Positions 43,619 to 52,158 of a stretch of 64,000 nt of DNA are shown one piece after another. Source of the stretch: Falsiruegeria litorea R37 (GTDB lineage: Bacteria; Pseudomonadota; Alphaproteobacteria; Rhodobacterales; Rhodobacteraceae). The notes under the pieces were generated by a model, which searched no databases, was not told the origin of the DNA, and saw nothing but the letters and a program-made list of their open reading frames with translations. The stretch lies in assembly GCF_900172225.1 (NCBI RefSeq), contig NZ_FWFO01000001.1, positions 2,542,001-2,606,000 on the forward strand. Reading direction: 5' to 3'. Position numbers and translations under genes: made by a program. Position 1 is the stretch's first letter. Every line of letters starts with the position of its first letter.

Positions 43619-45382
43619 ATGAGCTTTCATAGACCAATCACCGCACTGAACCTGCAAGACGTCCAAGACCGAGAGGCGGCGGCAGGAAACAAAGACTACG
43701 CCAACGCCGTAGGCCGTTACCCGCACCTGACTGATGGCGCAGACCTTAGCCAGGTCCCCGCAGATCTGGCGCTGGTAAAACAGCAACTGCCACTCCATGG
43801 GTTCGATCCTTCTCTCAGCAAATCCGAGAAGGCCTACAAGGCGACGAGGCGCAAAATCATTGCGGCCGTAAAAAACGCAACCGGCGAAGCAGAAGCTGCC
43901 AGGGAGCGTCGTGCCCGGGTCGACGAGTGGGCGGAACTTCTGACCGCCCTGGAACCTCACGCCGTCACAGAAGGCGAACGGAAACACCATGCCAAACAGA
44001 TTCTCATCCCTGTCAGGAAGCTGGCTGACGTAGCGCGGGCAAGCGACATCAAACCAAGCCAGGTGTGTCAGGACTGGTTGGACGCCGTTTCGCCAACCCT
44101 GGAAACCAACGAGTGGAAAACTCTTCAGCGGGCATTCAAGACGCTGAACAAATATCGCCACGACGACAATGTGTGCCGCTATCTTCCCGTTACTCCCTTT
44201 CCTGCCGCTGAACCTCGCCGCCAGGAAAACCTTCATCTCATTCCTCCTCATATCGCTGATGAAATCGATGATTGGGTGCGCGACGCCACGCTGACCGAAT
44301 TCGATCCTGTTGAGCAGGAACATGTGAATACCGCTTCGGTCTCGAGCGTAAATTTCAAGCTGGCAGCGATGCGGAAATTCGTCAGCACACTTTTTCGCAG
44401 TGGTCGGCTACAGCCACATACAAAATTGGGTCTGCAGGACCTCATGACGCCTGAGTATGCGACCGATGTCGTTCGGTATTGGAGCCAACATGAAGACCAA
44501 AAGGGCCATATCTCGGCAAGAACAGCGTATGACTACCTCAAATCCAACTATGTCGTCATGGCCAGAAATGACGTCGATCCTTCCCTCATGAAAAGCCATC
44601 TCAGAGCCAACCGTTTCCTGAAAAATGGGAAGAAGGCCAGCAACGACATGTCACCCACTTCACGCAAATTCTGTGAACATCTATTGGCATCACCACGGCA
44701 GACAATGAAATTCCTGTCGATGCATGTTCATTTGCGCAATCAGGTCAATGAACTGCTCGACCGGCTTACTGGCGTTGAATTCAACCCGAAATCGCAGGAG
44801 ATTACACGGATCCGGCAGATCGGGACGGTTGCCGCCATCTGCGCCCTCGAAACGCGTGGAGCTCCCATCAGGATCGAAAGTGCTTTGGAACTGGTATTTC
44901 GCGGCCCAGGCAGGACCTTTCATCTACCCTCACGAAAAACCAAACATGCAACGATCGACCTCGGGCCTGAGCATACCAAGAACGATGTCGATATCTGGGC
45001 CCCGATACAGCCGAACAATTTGAACGGCCTCGAAGTCATTCTCTGGTATCTCGAAAAGATACGCCCTCTCTTTCCCAACCCTGAAGAAAGTGTTCACCTG
45101 TTTCCCGGCTTCAAACGTGGGGAAGCGCTGGAATACAGGACCTTCCTCGGTTGGTTCAAACGCCAAACACGAAGCGCCGGATTGCCAATGACACCGCATA
45201 AATTCAGGCATGGCCTCGCCTCGCTTCTGTTGCAACACAACCCTGGCAGATGGGACCTCCTCGAGAGATTGCTCGACGACACCCCCGCAACCGTTCGCAA
45301 GAATTATGCTTGGGTGAATGAACGCGCCAAACGCACGGAAGTTCAAAAATTCATTCTGGATCTGTCGAGCCTCAGCCGATGA
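43619..45382 (+). CDS. large tyrosine-recombinase-family protein
   Basis: A 587-residue protein whose C-terminal third resembles the catalytic domain of tyrosine recombinases. Likely catalytic residues are Arg in LETRGAPIRIESALEL, Lys in PSRKTKHATIDL, His and Arg in TPHKFRHGLASLLL, and the nucleophile Tyr in ATVRKNYAWVNE. The usual second His/Trp (box II) is not obvious. The N-terminal 300 residues are a long helical core-binding-type region. It overlaps the next recombinase-like gene by four bases (ATGA), so the two are coupled. Repeated AAATGACA motifs lie upstream. It is probably part of a separate mobile module inside the island. Confidence 0.75.
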   Translation: MSFHRPITALNLQDVQDREAAAGNKDYANAVGRYPHLTDGADLSQVPADLALVKQQLPLHGFDPSLSKSEKAYKATRRKIIAAVKNATGEAEAARERRARVDEWAELLTALEPHAVTEGERKHHAKQILIPVRKLADVARASDIKPSQVCQDWLDAVSPTLETNEWKTLQRAFKTLNKYRHDDNVCRYLPVTPFPAAEPRRQENLHLIPPHIADEIDDWVRDATLTEFDPVEQEHVNTASVSSVNFKLAAMRKFVSTLFRSGRLQPHTKLGLQDLMTPEYATDVVRYWSQHEDQKGHISARTAYDYLKSNYVVMARNDVDPSLMKSHLRANRFLKNGKKASNDMSPTSRKFCEHLLASPRQTMKFLSMHVHLRNQVNELLDRLTGVEFNPKSQEITRIRQIGTVAAICALETRGAPIRIESALELVFRGPGRTFHLPSRKTKHATIDLGPEHTKNDVDIWAPIQPNNLNGLEVILWYLEKIRPLFPNPEESVHLFPGFKRGEALEYRTFLGWFKRQTRSAGLPMTPHKFRHGLASLLLQHNPGRWDLLERLLDDTPATVRKNYAWVNERAKRTEVQKFILDLSSLSR

Positions 45383-46761
45383 AAACCCCAGACTACCGCT
45401 CGAAAACCGACATTCTTAGACTTCAACGCTGGGATCTCCTGATTGGAGATCCCAATTTGGCCGCGGCCACGGTTCAGGAATTGAGGTTGGTCGATGATCT
45501 TCTGGCTTATCTCGAAACACGCGGAATTTCGTCGATGGAAGCCCTGTCTGCGCAGGAATTCCTGAAGTTTGATGCCAGGAATGGATCAGAGAGCCGGCTT
45601 CGTCGTCTCAAACATGCGATCATGGCGATTTTCCCGAGCCACCCTTCGGTTTTGGCCCTGGAGGAAGCCATCCGATCGCGCGAAGCAAAACGCAGGAAGA
45701 AGTCGAAACCCAAGTCGCGCCGACTGTCCAAATCCGTGGAGTTCAGTCAATTGCCCTCGGCCTGGCGCAAAGCTTTCGCAAACATGGATGCAGGGTTCGA
45801 TCGAAACGGCGAATTGCCACCTGCAAAAGGCATGATGGATACTCACAAAATGAAGATGCGTCAGTTCCTCTTTTCTGCCCGCGCGGCTGGTTTGCCGGAT
45901 GATCCGTCCCCCGAGGCGGTACGTGCCTATGCGCGCGATCTTCGAAAGCGAGGAGTTGCCCCGGCGACCCTCAGGTCTTCGTTCGCAGCCGTGCAAAAGT
46001 TCGCTCGATACATGGCTGCTGATGCAGAAACGCTCGATCTGCTGGCCGATCTCGTTCGAATTTACGAGGCTGAGGCTCGCAAGGCGAAAAGTAAAAAATT
46101 CGAACACCTGCAGAAAACCGGGTACTCGCCAGTGGCGCTGATCGAGCAAGCTCGTGAAATCCTGCAGGGTGCAGAAGAACACGGCTGCCCAAGAAGCCGC
46201 CATGCGCAACGCAACCGTGCTGCAGCATTGGCATTGTTTTCCGTCATGCCGGTCCGCCTTGCTGACACGCGATTTGTCTTTGGCGAAAACCTGTTCTGGA
46301 CAGGTAGCCAATACACAATTGAAACCGAACTCTCCAAGAGCGGCTATGCGTGGACGACAGACATTGATCCCCGGCTCAATGTCCTGATCGACGCCCTCAT
46401 CCTGCGTGGTGCCAATCCAGCTTGGCTCGATCACATGCGCCAGGCCTGCCTCGCAGAGAAACGCTCCCTGTTTATCAACAACGGCGGAACCCCTGTCGCC
46501 TATGGATATGTTTCGGATTGCTGGCGGCGAGAAGTGGGAACCGGAGAGCACATCGCTCGTACGGTTTTACACACATTCATGGGAATAGAAATGGGACAAG
46601 CCGGAACAGACCTGGCGATGGCATCCTGCGGACAACGTAACCATGCGACAGCTGAGGCATACCAGGGTGAAGCCCTGGCGATGGCCCAACGCATGAAAGG
46701 ACAGACCGAGCTCCGCGAGATAGCCGATCAAGGAGAACTCGAGATGTTTGAATTCAAATAG
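45379..46761 (+). CDS. second recombinase-like protein with degenerate active site
   Basis: A 460-residue protein related to tyrosine recombinases. Arg (MPVRLADTRFV), Lys (TELSKSGYAW) and a C-terminal Tyr (HATAEAYQGEAL) are present. Where the H-x-x-R-H motif belongs it reads ARTVLHTFMGIEMG, so the first His and the Arg are missing. This suggests an inactive partner that works with the intact upstream protein, or a family with unusual chemistry. An N-terminal helical region and KRRKKSKPKSRR basic patch could bind DNA. It is translationally coupled to the upstream recombinase gene. Confidence 0.65.
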   Translation: MKTPDYRSKTDILRLQRWDLLIGDPNLAAATVQELRLVDDLLAYLETRGISSMEALSAQEFLKFDARNGSESRLRRLKHAIMAIFPSHPSVLALEEAIRSREAKRRKKSKPKSRRLSKSVEFSQLPSAWRKAFANMDAGFDRNGELPPAKGMMDTHKMKMRQFLFSARAAGLPDDPSPEAVRAYARDLRKRGVAPATLRSSFAAVQKFARYMAADAETLDLLADLVRIYEAEARKAKSKKFEHLQKTGYSPVALIEQAREILQGAEEHGCPRSRHAQRNRAAALALFSVMPVRLADTRFVFGENLFWTGSQYTIETELSKSGYAWTTDIDPRLNVLIDALILRGANPAWLDHMRQACLAEKRSLFINNGGTPVAYGYVSDCWRREVGTGEHIARTVLHTFMGIEMGQAGTDLAMASCGQRNHATAEAYQGEALAMAQRMKGQTELREIADQGELEMFEFK

Positions 46762-46762
46762 G

Positions 46763-46930
46763 ATGAACTGGCGGCGGCAGGTGTTTCTTCGGGATTTCGG
46801 CATGAACCCCAAAGAAACAACCCGCCCCACCATAAACCGAGAGAAAAGCAGCCTCTCACACGACAACCGCGCATTCGAAAGGAAATTCAGTCGCCTTGAA
46901 GCCACGGCATCATGCTTTGGCGCTGCATAG
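46763..46930 (+). CDS. possible small basic peptide
   Basis: An open frame of 55 codons (MNWRRQVFLRDFGM at the start) fills the gap between the recombinase pair and the next gene. It has no good ribosome-binding site and no recognised family. Its end lies nine bases before the next start codon, which would fit an operon. It may be chance. Confidence 0.25.
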   Translation: MNWRRQVFLRDFGMNPKETTRPTINREKSSLSHDNRAFERKFSRLEATASCFGAA

Positions 46931-46939
46931 GAGAACACA

Positions 46940-47317
46940 ATGTTCGACTTTCACCAGGACGCACTGAAAGACCTCCGGGATTTCATGTCGTCTCATAACG
47001 AAGCCCTGCAAAATGCCTCCCTCCTTTTAGGTGGCCAGCCCGCCCTTCGCCGGACGCAGGTCCTTCTCGGCGACCTCATGAACGCACGCAGTCTGACACG
47101 AAGACTGAGATACAGGATTGCAGCACTCCATGGTCTTCTGAACCTGAGCAATGTGCATGACATCGAGACCCTCGAAGCGGCACACTTCGCCGAAATCGAC
47201 CCGGCCTCGCCCATCGTAGAGGAGCTCTGCCTACTCACCGAAGGGTTGAAAGAAGCAATCTGTCAGCACCCCGACCCTGATCTGATCGAATTGATCGAAA
47301 CTGATCTCGTCGCATGA
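46940..47317 (+). CDS. small helical protein of the recombinase module
   Basis: A 125-residue protein that I do not recognise. It is predicted helical throughout, with MFDFHQDALKDLRDFMSS at the N-terminus and acidic C-terminal residues (DPDLIELIETDLVA). GGAGAACAC precedes the ATG. It follows the recombinase pair on the same strand and may be an accessory factor, as small proteins accompany paired recombinases in some transposons (for example TnpC of Tn554). That comparison is only by layout, not by sequence. Confidence 0.55.
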   Translation: MFDFHQDALKDLRDFMSSHNEALQNASLLLGGQPALRRTQVLLGDLMNARSLTRRLRYRIAALHGLLNLSNVHDIETLEAAHFAEIDPASPIVEELCLLTEGLKEAICQHPDPDLIELIETDLVA

Positions 47318-47420
47318 CGGCACAGCGTCACCCCCTGTCACTCTGGGGCTGACGACTTGAGAGCCAGCGCAATGCCGGTTCACCACTGACAGATGACCGC
47401 TCAAACGGAAGGAGACCACA

Positions 47421-47837
47421 TTGGACATCGAAATCGAACGCGACGTACACAAGCTGACACTCGACGCAATCGTTCTGGGGCGGTTGCTGGCCGAAGAATG
47501 GCTCGCAGGCAGCCTGACCCCCAAAGGATCCATCAGATCAACCATCCTGGATAGCCTTCGATCCCTCCGTGGGCGCCAGGGGCTTCAGCAGATCGACCAG
47601 GATCTAATCGACCTCATGGGTGAACAGATCCGCAGAACCCTGAATGAAATTCGTGAGGGTAAAGGTGATGCCGCTATATCGCAGGACGTGGATCTGGTCT
47701 GGGAACAAGATCAGAAAGTCGTCGAGTATGTGAACCTGGCATATCGCTGGAAGCAATTCAAAAAAGCCAAGATTGCGCTCGACGACAAGCTCTCAGCAAT
47801 TCGTGAGGCCGACCTCTTTCTGTCCAGGACAGTGTAG
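47421..47837 (+). CDS. small helical protein of the recombinase module
   Basis: A 138-residue protein that I do not recognise. It is highly charged and helical (LTLDAIVLGRLLAEEWLAG, later VEYVNLAYRWKQFKKAKIAL). The start is a TTG at 47421 preceded by AAGGAGACC, a strong ribosome-binding site. It lies 103 bases after the previous small gene and is convergent with the 497-residue gene. The gap contains an imperfect hairpin but no other clear signal. Confidence 0.5.
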   Translation: MDIEIERDVHKLTLDAIVLGRLLAEEWLAGSLTPKGSIRSTILDSLRSLRGRQGLQQIDQDLIDLMGEQIRRTLNEIREGKGDAAISQDVDLVWEQDQKVVEYVNLAYRWKQFKKAKIALDDKLSAIREADLFLSRTV

Positions 47838-47899
47838 AGCTTCTGAGAGATATGAACCGAGTTCCGGACTTTGCTCGAGCCGATCTCGGCTCACTTACC

Positions 47900-49393
47900 T
47901 CACGAGGAAGAATTGGATTTGCGACGCGGATCAGTCACATGTGGCATCAAGGGTTCCTTCGCATATGGCAACTCAGGAGCTGGCGGTTTGTCTCCCCATC
48001 GCACATGGGGAGCAACCCAGGTTCTTCCTACTTCGGGATTGCCATCAGGGCCTCGTCCAATCGAACCCTCTCCAATACGCCGCCAAAACCCTTTGACTGA
48101 AACCTGCGTCTCCGGTTCCTTTCGTGGAGATCCAGACAAAACCCTTGCTTCAAATCCAACTTCTTCTGGGACAAGGTTCCTGCGCGGATAACGCAGGGCG
48201 CGCACGAGCTTGAACATCTTGGGCTTGTAGGCACGAGGTGTTTTCTTCCTTGCTGAAATTCCCGTGTCTTGCGCCTCTTCAACCAGCCGTCGGCCGGCTC
48301 CGTCAAAGACATTGTCTTCCACTGCATCGAGCTGAAACTCAAAATACGCTGGCAGCCCCATCTGTAGAAGAGCCCTGATGCCCAGGGGCTTAAAGAGCTC
48401 GGCATTTGCCCATGCGCCAACAGAGGCCTGCTCGTCGGTCAAAAGGGGATGCCCACCTGGTTTCGCGCTCCACCCAATTGATGCGTCGATAAGTTTGTCG
48501 CTGTCGACCAGTAAGAAGGACGTCTTGACCTGGTCATTCCCCTCAGCATCCTTGGTGAGTGCCGTGAAATGCGCGACCTTGTAGTGTGACCTATTCCCAG
48601 GAACTCCCATCATCCCTGCCAGCCGGGTTATCAATGTGTCGGTGGTCTCATCTGCAGGAATGAGAATTTGGAGCAATCTGATCTCGCCCTCACTGGAAAT
48701 CAGTCGCGTTCCCAGATCAGACAATCTTAAATCGATGAATCCCTCATCATGATTGTCAGCCTCATCACTGTAGAGATGCGCTCGTAGGGTCTTCAGATCA
48801 AAACTTTCGATGACATTTCCATCGGTTTCCCCCAGACGAAGATAGTCGAGGAATTTGTGATTTTTTGCTGCGGTAACCCCGATGGGTTGGCTTGCCATCA
48901 TCTTTCGAAGATCTTCGTAGTCCTCAGCCACATAGAGATGGCGCGTCGCCGGCCAAGGAGTGAGCCCTGGGAGTTTTCCGACAGGATGTGGCCTGAGGAA
49001 CGGACGCATTGCTTCTATACCAGGAAAGGTTCTTGGAAGTTCAAGTTCCATCAGAGCCAATTCGGCAAGACAGTTGAGCGTGTCGTCAAAAACGGTTTCC
49101 GCCTGGTTGGTCAGCAACGCGCTGCTGACCTTTATCCATCGACGAACAATCTGATCAAGGCCTGGGTCAGGGGCATTCGTGAAAATGTCGAAATGCCCAA
49201 GCTGGTGGATGCGCAGAAGAAATGGGGGGATATCCTCCTCCGAAGAAGAGTTTCCGGAGCCTGGGAAAGGCAATCGAGAATTTGCCAATGTATTCTTTCT
49301 TTGAAACCGTCTTGATTTGGGTCTTTGATATGTTTCCACAGGTTGCCCCCAAACAAAAGGGACATCCCGCGACCAGGATCGGCAAAACGCCAA
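47900..49393 (-). CDS. large protein of unknown function at the right end of the island
   Basis: An open frame of 497 codons from a TTG; the true start is uncertain and may be downstream. The body is mixed alpha/beta with no motif I recognise. The C-terminal region, VKGFWRRIGEGSIGRGPDG followed by VGRTWVAPHVRWGDKPP, resembles the basic, aromatic tails found on many uncharacterised proteins of mobile elements. It is the last gene before the right attachment region and is convergent with the small-protein genes. It could be cargo or part of the recombinase module. Confidence 0.5.
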   Translation of the reverse strand: MAFCRSWSRDVPFVWGQPVETYQRPKSRRFQRKNTLANSRLPFPGSGNSSSEEDIPPFLLRIHQLGHFDIFTNAPDPGLDQIVRRWIKVSSALLTNQAETVFDDTLNCLAELALMELELPRTFPGIEAMRPFLRPHPVGKLPGLTPWPATRHLYVAEDYEDLRKMMASQPIGVTAAKNHKFLDYLRLGETDGNVIESFDLKTLRAHLYSDEADNHDEGFIDLRLSDLGTRLISSEGEIRLLQILIPADETTDTLITRLAGMMGVPGNRSHYKVAHFTALTKDAEGNDQVKTSFLLVDSDKLIDASIGWSAKPGGHPLLTDEQASVGAWANAELFKPLGIRALLQMGLPAYFEFQLDAVEDNVFDGAGRRLVEEAQDTGISARKKTPRAYKPKMFKLVRALRYPRRNLVPEEVGFEARVLSGSPRKEPETQVSVKGFWRRIGEGSIGRGPDGNPEVGRTWVAPHVRWGDKPPAPELPYAKEPLMPHVTDPRRKSNSSS

Positions 49394-49463
49394 TCAACGA
49401 CATATGGTTTTGGCTCGGCACCCTCGCTTGTCGAAGAACCAATAATGCGGCATCATCAAAAAC

Positions 49464-49514
49464 GTGAAGCACGGCTTCACCACCAAGTAGGGACGATTGC
49501 TACATATGTGCTAC
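49464..49514. promoter_or_regulatory. right-end hairpin and GTGCTAC arm-type sites
   Basis: A perfect inverted repeat with arms GTGAAGC and GCTTCAC (49464-49480) is followed by GCTAC (49499-49503) and GTGCTACGCG (from 49508). The latter matches the GTGCTAC sites near the left end. The region 49394-49572 otherwise holds no gene. Confidence 0.45.
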
Positions 49515-49572
49515 GCGTCGAAATCACCCCATAAAACAGCTTATAAAACAACACCTTACCGTCAGTCGCGCA

Positions 49573-49794
49573 AATCCATCATGGGTGCCACGCTTAAACG
49601 CGCTGCTTTTTGTGCGTTATTTTTCAAAGCGTTAACTCCCTTCAGGTCCAAACTTCGCGTAGCACGATTTCCCCTGATTTCACTGTATTTCCGGGGGGGT
49701 TTTCGGAGGTTCTCGATTCGAGCGTGCCACGGTGTAGCACATCCAAAGCCTACAAACAGCGGCCCAAATGCAGTTGGTTCCTGGCCCGGGCACC
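49573..49794. repeat. right attachment region (attR), direct repeat of 12641-12860
   Basis: It matches the left copy closely for about 220 bases, including the DusA N-terminal codons, the CGTAGCACG motif and the inverted GTGCCAC/GTAGCAC pair, here with one change. Beyond 49794 the similarity is patchy but resumes at the start of an integrase remnant. This copy therefore carries the left end of a second, related element rather than a virgin dusA 5' end. Confidence 0.85.
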
Positions 49795-49905
49795 ACCGGC
49801 TCCATCTTCCCTTCTTCCCTCGGTATTTGGCTATCAAACCCCGGAATCTTTTTTCGTGCGGTCGAACCGAATTCCCTGTCATCGAAATCAAGATGGGACG
49901 AATTC

Positions 49906-49963
49906 CATGACCGCGACCAAGAACAACACCTTGGATGTACTCGCAGCGACTACTGTTCAGTAA
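49906..49963 (+). pseudogene. truncated integrase gene start (remnant of a second element)
   Basis: A short frame MTATKNNTLDVLAATTVQ then stop aligns in position and style with the N-terminus of the intact integrase (MTKIDTSTQSVLAAIAAQ). The leader before it, ATGGGACGAATTCC, matches ATGGGATGAACTCC at 12956. Only the second ATG is kept. After codon 18 the sequence passes into the C-terminal end of the next core gene, so the rest of the integrase has been deleted. Confidence 0.65.
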
Positions 49964-51311
49964 CTTTTGCACGTTTTCGGATTTCGGCTGCAATCAGCCA
50001 TAGGCGATCTTGGCCCCAGACGCTGAAATCCTCAAACCCGTCGCCCCCCCTCAGACGGAAACATGGCACACCCCAGAACCCTAACTGACTGTCCAACTCG
50101 CCCTGTGCACGGGACACCGCGTTTTGCCAGTTGTCGGATCCCAGGTGCGCTTGCGCCTGTTCCCAGTCCAGCCCCGCATCCTCGACAGCCTTTGCCAAAC
50201 CCGAGGTGCGATGCAAGCCGACCCCCTCAATGAACGCCAGGCGCAGGGCTGAGGATAGCAGCTCTGTGTCCCGCCCTTGCCCCTTCGCCCAAGGCAAAAG
50301 AGAGTAGATCTTGCGTACAGGATCCCCGATCGGGGTCATGACGGGCCCAAAGGACAGACCAAGATCTTCGCCTTCGCGGCGGGCATCGAACATGATGTAC
50401 ATGCCTTTGGCCCGAGTTATCGGCAGACCACGCATGATCATAGGCAACACCGGTTTATGGTGCAATTGGATGCCGCAATCCCGAACCATCGCCAGCGTGC
50501 GGTCATAGATGATTGAGGTATAGGGCGAGTTGAGCGAAGGGTAGAAGTCGAGCTCCAGACCCGCAGCGTTCACACCACCAACATCAATCTGTGGGCGGGG
50601 TGCAAAAAGGGGCACTGACACATCCCGACAGGCGCCAAGGGCACGTAGACGGCGCTCTAGATGGAACAGACGGTCCAGCCCCCAATACCACTCGCCACCA
50701 TAATAAAACATCGCGCCCGAGTAATGGCCCAACTTGCGCAGGCGCGCGTTCCCTGTGTTCAGGCAATCCTCTGCTTCGGCATCGGAGCAAAGTTGTGCGC
50801 CTTCAGGTGCGTCGCCTCGCCAGATCGCCGTACTGACGACGGGCAACTCTTGCGCCAAACCGGTGCCACTCAAGCCCGTCAACCGACGCGCGGCGATACG
50901 CGCGTGGTCCCGATCTGGAACCGTCCGCGCCTGAGACGGGAATGACACGCCAAGGTATGGCGCAACCATTTCGGCATCCCGCCGGGCCCAAAGCGCCAGT
51001 TTTTCGCGCTCGGGCTGGGTCTTGCCACCGGTTGCCCGGATGAAGTGCGGAACAAGCTCGACGTCGTAGTTCGATGACAAATGCACAAGAGCTTGAGCCG
51101 CGAGGTGTGAATATGGGTCATCCAACTGGTGAAAGTATTCAACCACATGGCGTGCGCCGGATTTTTGGCGCCGGGCTTCTGATTTGGCCCGGCGCGCCGC
51201 CAGTTTGTCGGGGTTGACCGCCTTGTTGAACATGCGACGCATGACATGGCGCAGAATTGCCGGTGGATCGACAATCGCCCGCGGGTTTGGATTGACCTTA
51301 GGTTCAGGCAT
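49950..51311 (-). CDS. DsbA/2-hydroxychromene-2-carboxylate isomerase-like protein, two thioredoxin-like domains
   Basis: A 453-residue protein with two regions like the DsbA/HCCA-isomerase fold. The first is about residues 50-230, with HVVEYFHQLDDPYSHLAAQA. The second is about 255-440, with LELDFYPSLNSPYTSIIYD and GFWGVPCFRLRG. The family includes glutathione-dependent isomerases; the substrate is unknown. Its last residues (KRAKVTEQ) are encoded across the junction with the deleted element, so the natural C-terminus may be altered. It precedes the enoyl-CoA hydratase gene's stop by only a few bases and is probably co-transcribed with it. Confidence 0.75.
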   Translation of the reverse strand: MPEPKVNPNPRAIVDPPAILRHVMRRMFNKAVNPDKLAARRAKSEARRQKSGARHVVEYFHQLDDPYSHLAAQALVHLSSNYDVELVPHFIRATGGKTQPEREKLALWARRDAEMVAPYLGVSFPSQARTVPDRDHARIAARRLTGLSGTGLAQELPVVSTAIWRGDAPEGAQLCSDAEAEDCLNTGNARLRKLGHYSGAMFYYGGEWYWGLDRLFHLERRLRALGACRDVSVPLFAPRPQIDVGGVNAAGLELDFYPSLNSPYTSIIYDRTLAMVRDCGIQLHHKPVLPMIMRGLPITRAKGMYIMFDARREGEDLGLSFGPVMTPIGDPVRKIYSLLPWAKGQGRDTELLSSALRLAFIEGVGLHRTSGLAKAVEDAGLDWEQAQAHLGSDNWQNAVSRAQGELDSQLGFWGVPCFRLRGGDGFEDFSVWGQDRLWLIAAEIRKRAKVTEQ

Positions 51312-51316
51312 TGGCC

Positions 51317-51988
51317 TCAGCCTTTGAAATTCTCCAGAAAATCCCGCATATTCGCCAAAGCCGCACCTCGAACCGTTTTCTTGTTGTGGCCATAAATACC
51401 CGGCATCGCAGCAAGCTTTTCCGCCAGATGCGAGGTGGTTTGACGCAGGCTGTCGCCGGGAACGACTTGATCCAGGAAACCGGCTTCGGTGGCGGTCTTG
51501 GGATCCATCTCTTCGGACATCACAGCCGCGCGGGTCATGTATTTTGGCGAAATCCGATGCCCAGCAATTGCTGTCAAAAAGGTACCCAATTCCATGCCGA
51601 TACGGCTTTCTGGCAAGCTGATCTTATGCGCCCCGTCCGATGCCACGCGGAGATCACATACCAGCAACAAAAACGCGCCCATGCCAATGCCGTGACCATC
51701 GCATTCGGCGATCACAGGTCTGTTGAATTCGAACAACCGAAGCAGCAGCTTAAAGCCCCCCATCACTTGTCCATAGGTTGCCTCTGGTCCCTTCTGGAAC
51801 TCTTTCAGATCAAAACCGGCTGAAAAGCTGCCGGCCCGCCCCGACAGGATGACCGCGCCAGCCTTGTCCGCCTCAGCCTGATCCAGCGCCGCATTGAACG
51901 CCTCGATAAAGGGCGGGTTGACGACATTCAGTTTGCCGTCATCCATTCCAATCCGTGCGACCTTGCCCTGCAATTCGTATGAGATCAC
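51317..51988 (-). CDS. enoyl-CoA hydratase/isomerase (crotonase) family protein
   Basis: A protein of about 223 residues of the crotonase family. Oxyanion-hole segments are GRAGSFSAGFDL and DGHGIGMGAFLLLVCD, followed by SLPESRIGMELG, as in enoyl-CoA hydratases. I chose a GTG start at 51988 (MISYELQGKVARIG) because GGAG lies seven bases upstream; an ATG ten codons earlier (MEQSNGW) is an alternative. It lies between an acyl-CoA synthetase and a DsbA-like gene on one strand, which suggests fatty-acyl or aromatic acyl-CoA metabolism. The substrate is not determined. Confidence 0.85.
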   Translation of the reverse strand: MISYELQGKVARIGMDDGKLNVVNPPFIEAFNAALDQAEADKAGAVILSGRAGSFSAGFDLKEFQKGPEATYGQVMGGFKLLLRLFEFNRPVIAECDGHGIGMGAFLLLVCDLRVASDGAHKISLPESRIGMELGTFLTAIAGHRISPKYMTRAAVMSEEMDPKTATEAGFLDQVVPGDSLRQTTSHLAEKLAAMPGIYGHNKKTVRGAALANMRDFLENFKG

Positions 51989-52158
51989 TTGTCCACTCCA
52001 GCCATTGCTTTGTTCCATGCGCGACAGTCCACTGCACCGGCCAGCGAAACGCAACACTGCCCCTTGCGTCACGACATGAGATTGTTTGGATCACAAAGCG
52101 AGCCACAACTCCTGCACCGATCGAGGAAACACCCGTCCCCAATGCATTGCCCGGCAGA

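Larger units (their letters stand above)
12641..49572. mobile_element. 36.9-kb integrative genomic island (defence island) in dusA
   Basis: This segment is bounded by direct repeats that start AATCCATCATGGGTGCCACG at 12641 and again at 49573, in the 5' coding end of dusA. A tyrosine integrase gene lies just inside the left repeat, as is usual for dusA-targeting elements. The cargo is a type I RM system, a DUF3987-like protein, a WYL-linked SbcCD/nuclease/HEPN operon, a Zorya system and a second recombinase module. No conjugation or virion genes are seen, so it is not obviously self-transmissible. By eye, several inner genes are less GC-rich than the flanks. Confidence 0.85.

Noticed and set aside
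12641-49794. CRISPR arrays or Cas genes
   Set aside because: No regularly spaced repeats with unique spacers were seen; the Cas4-like domain belongs to a TM0106-type fusion and no cas1 or cas2 is near.
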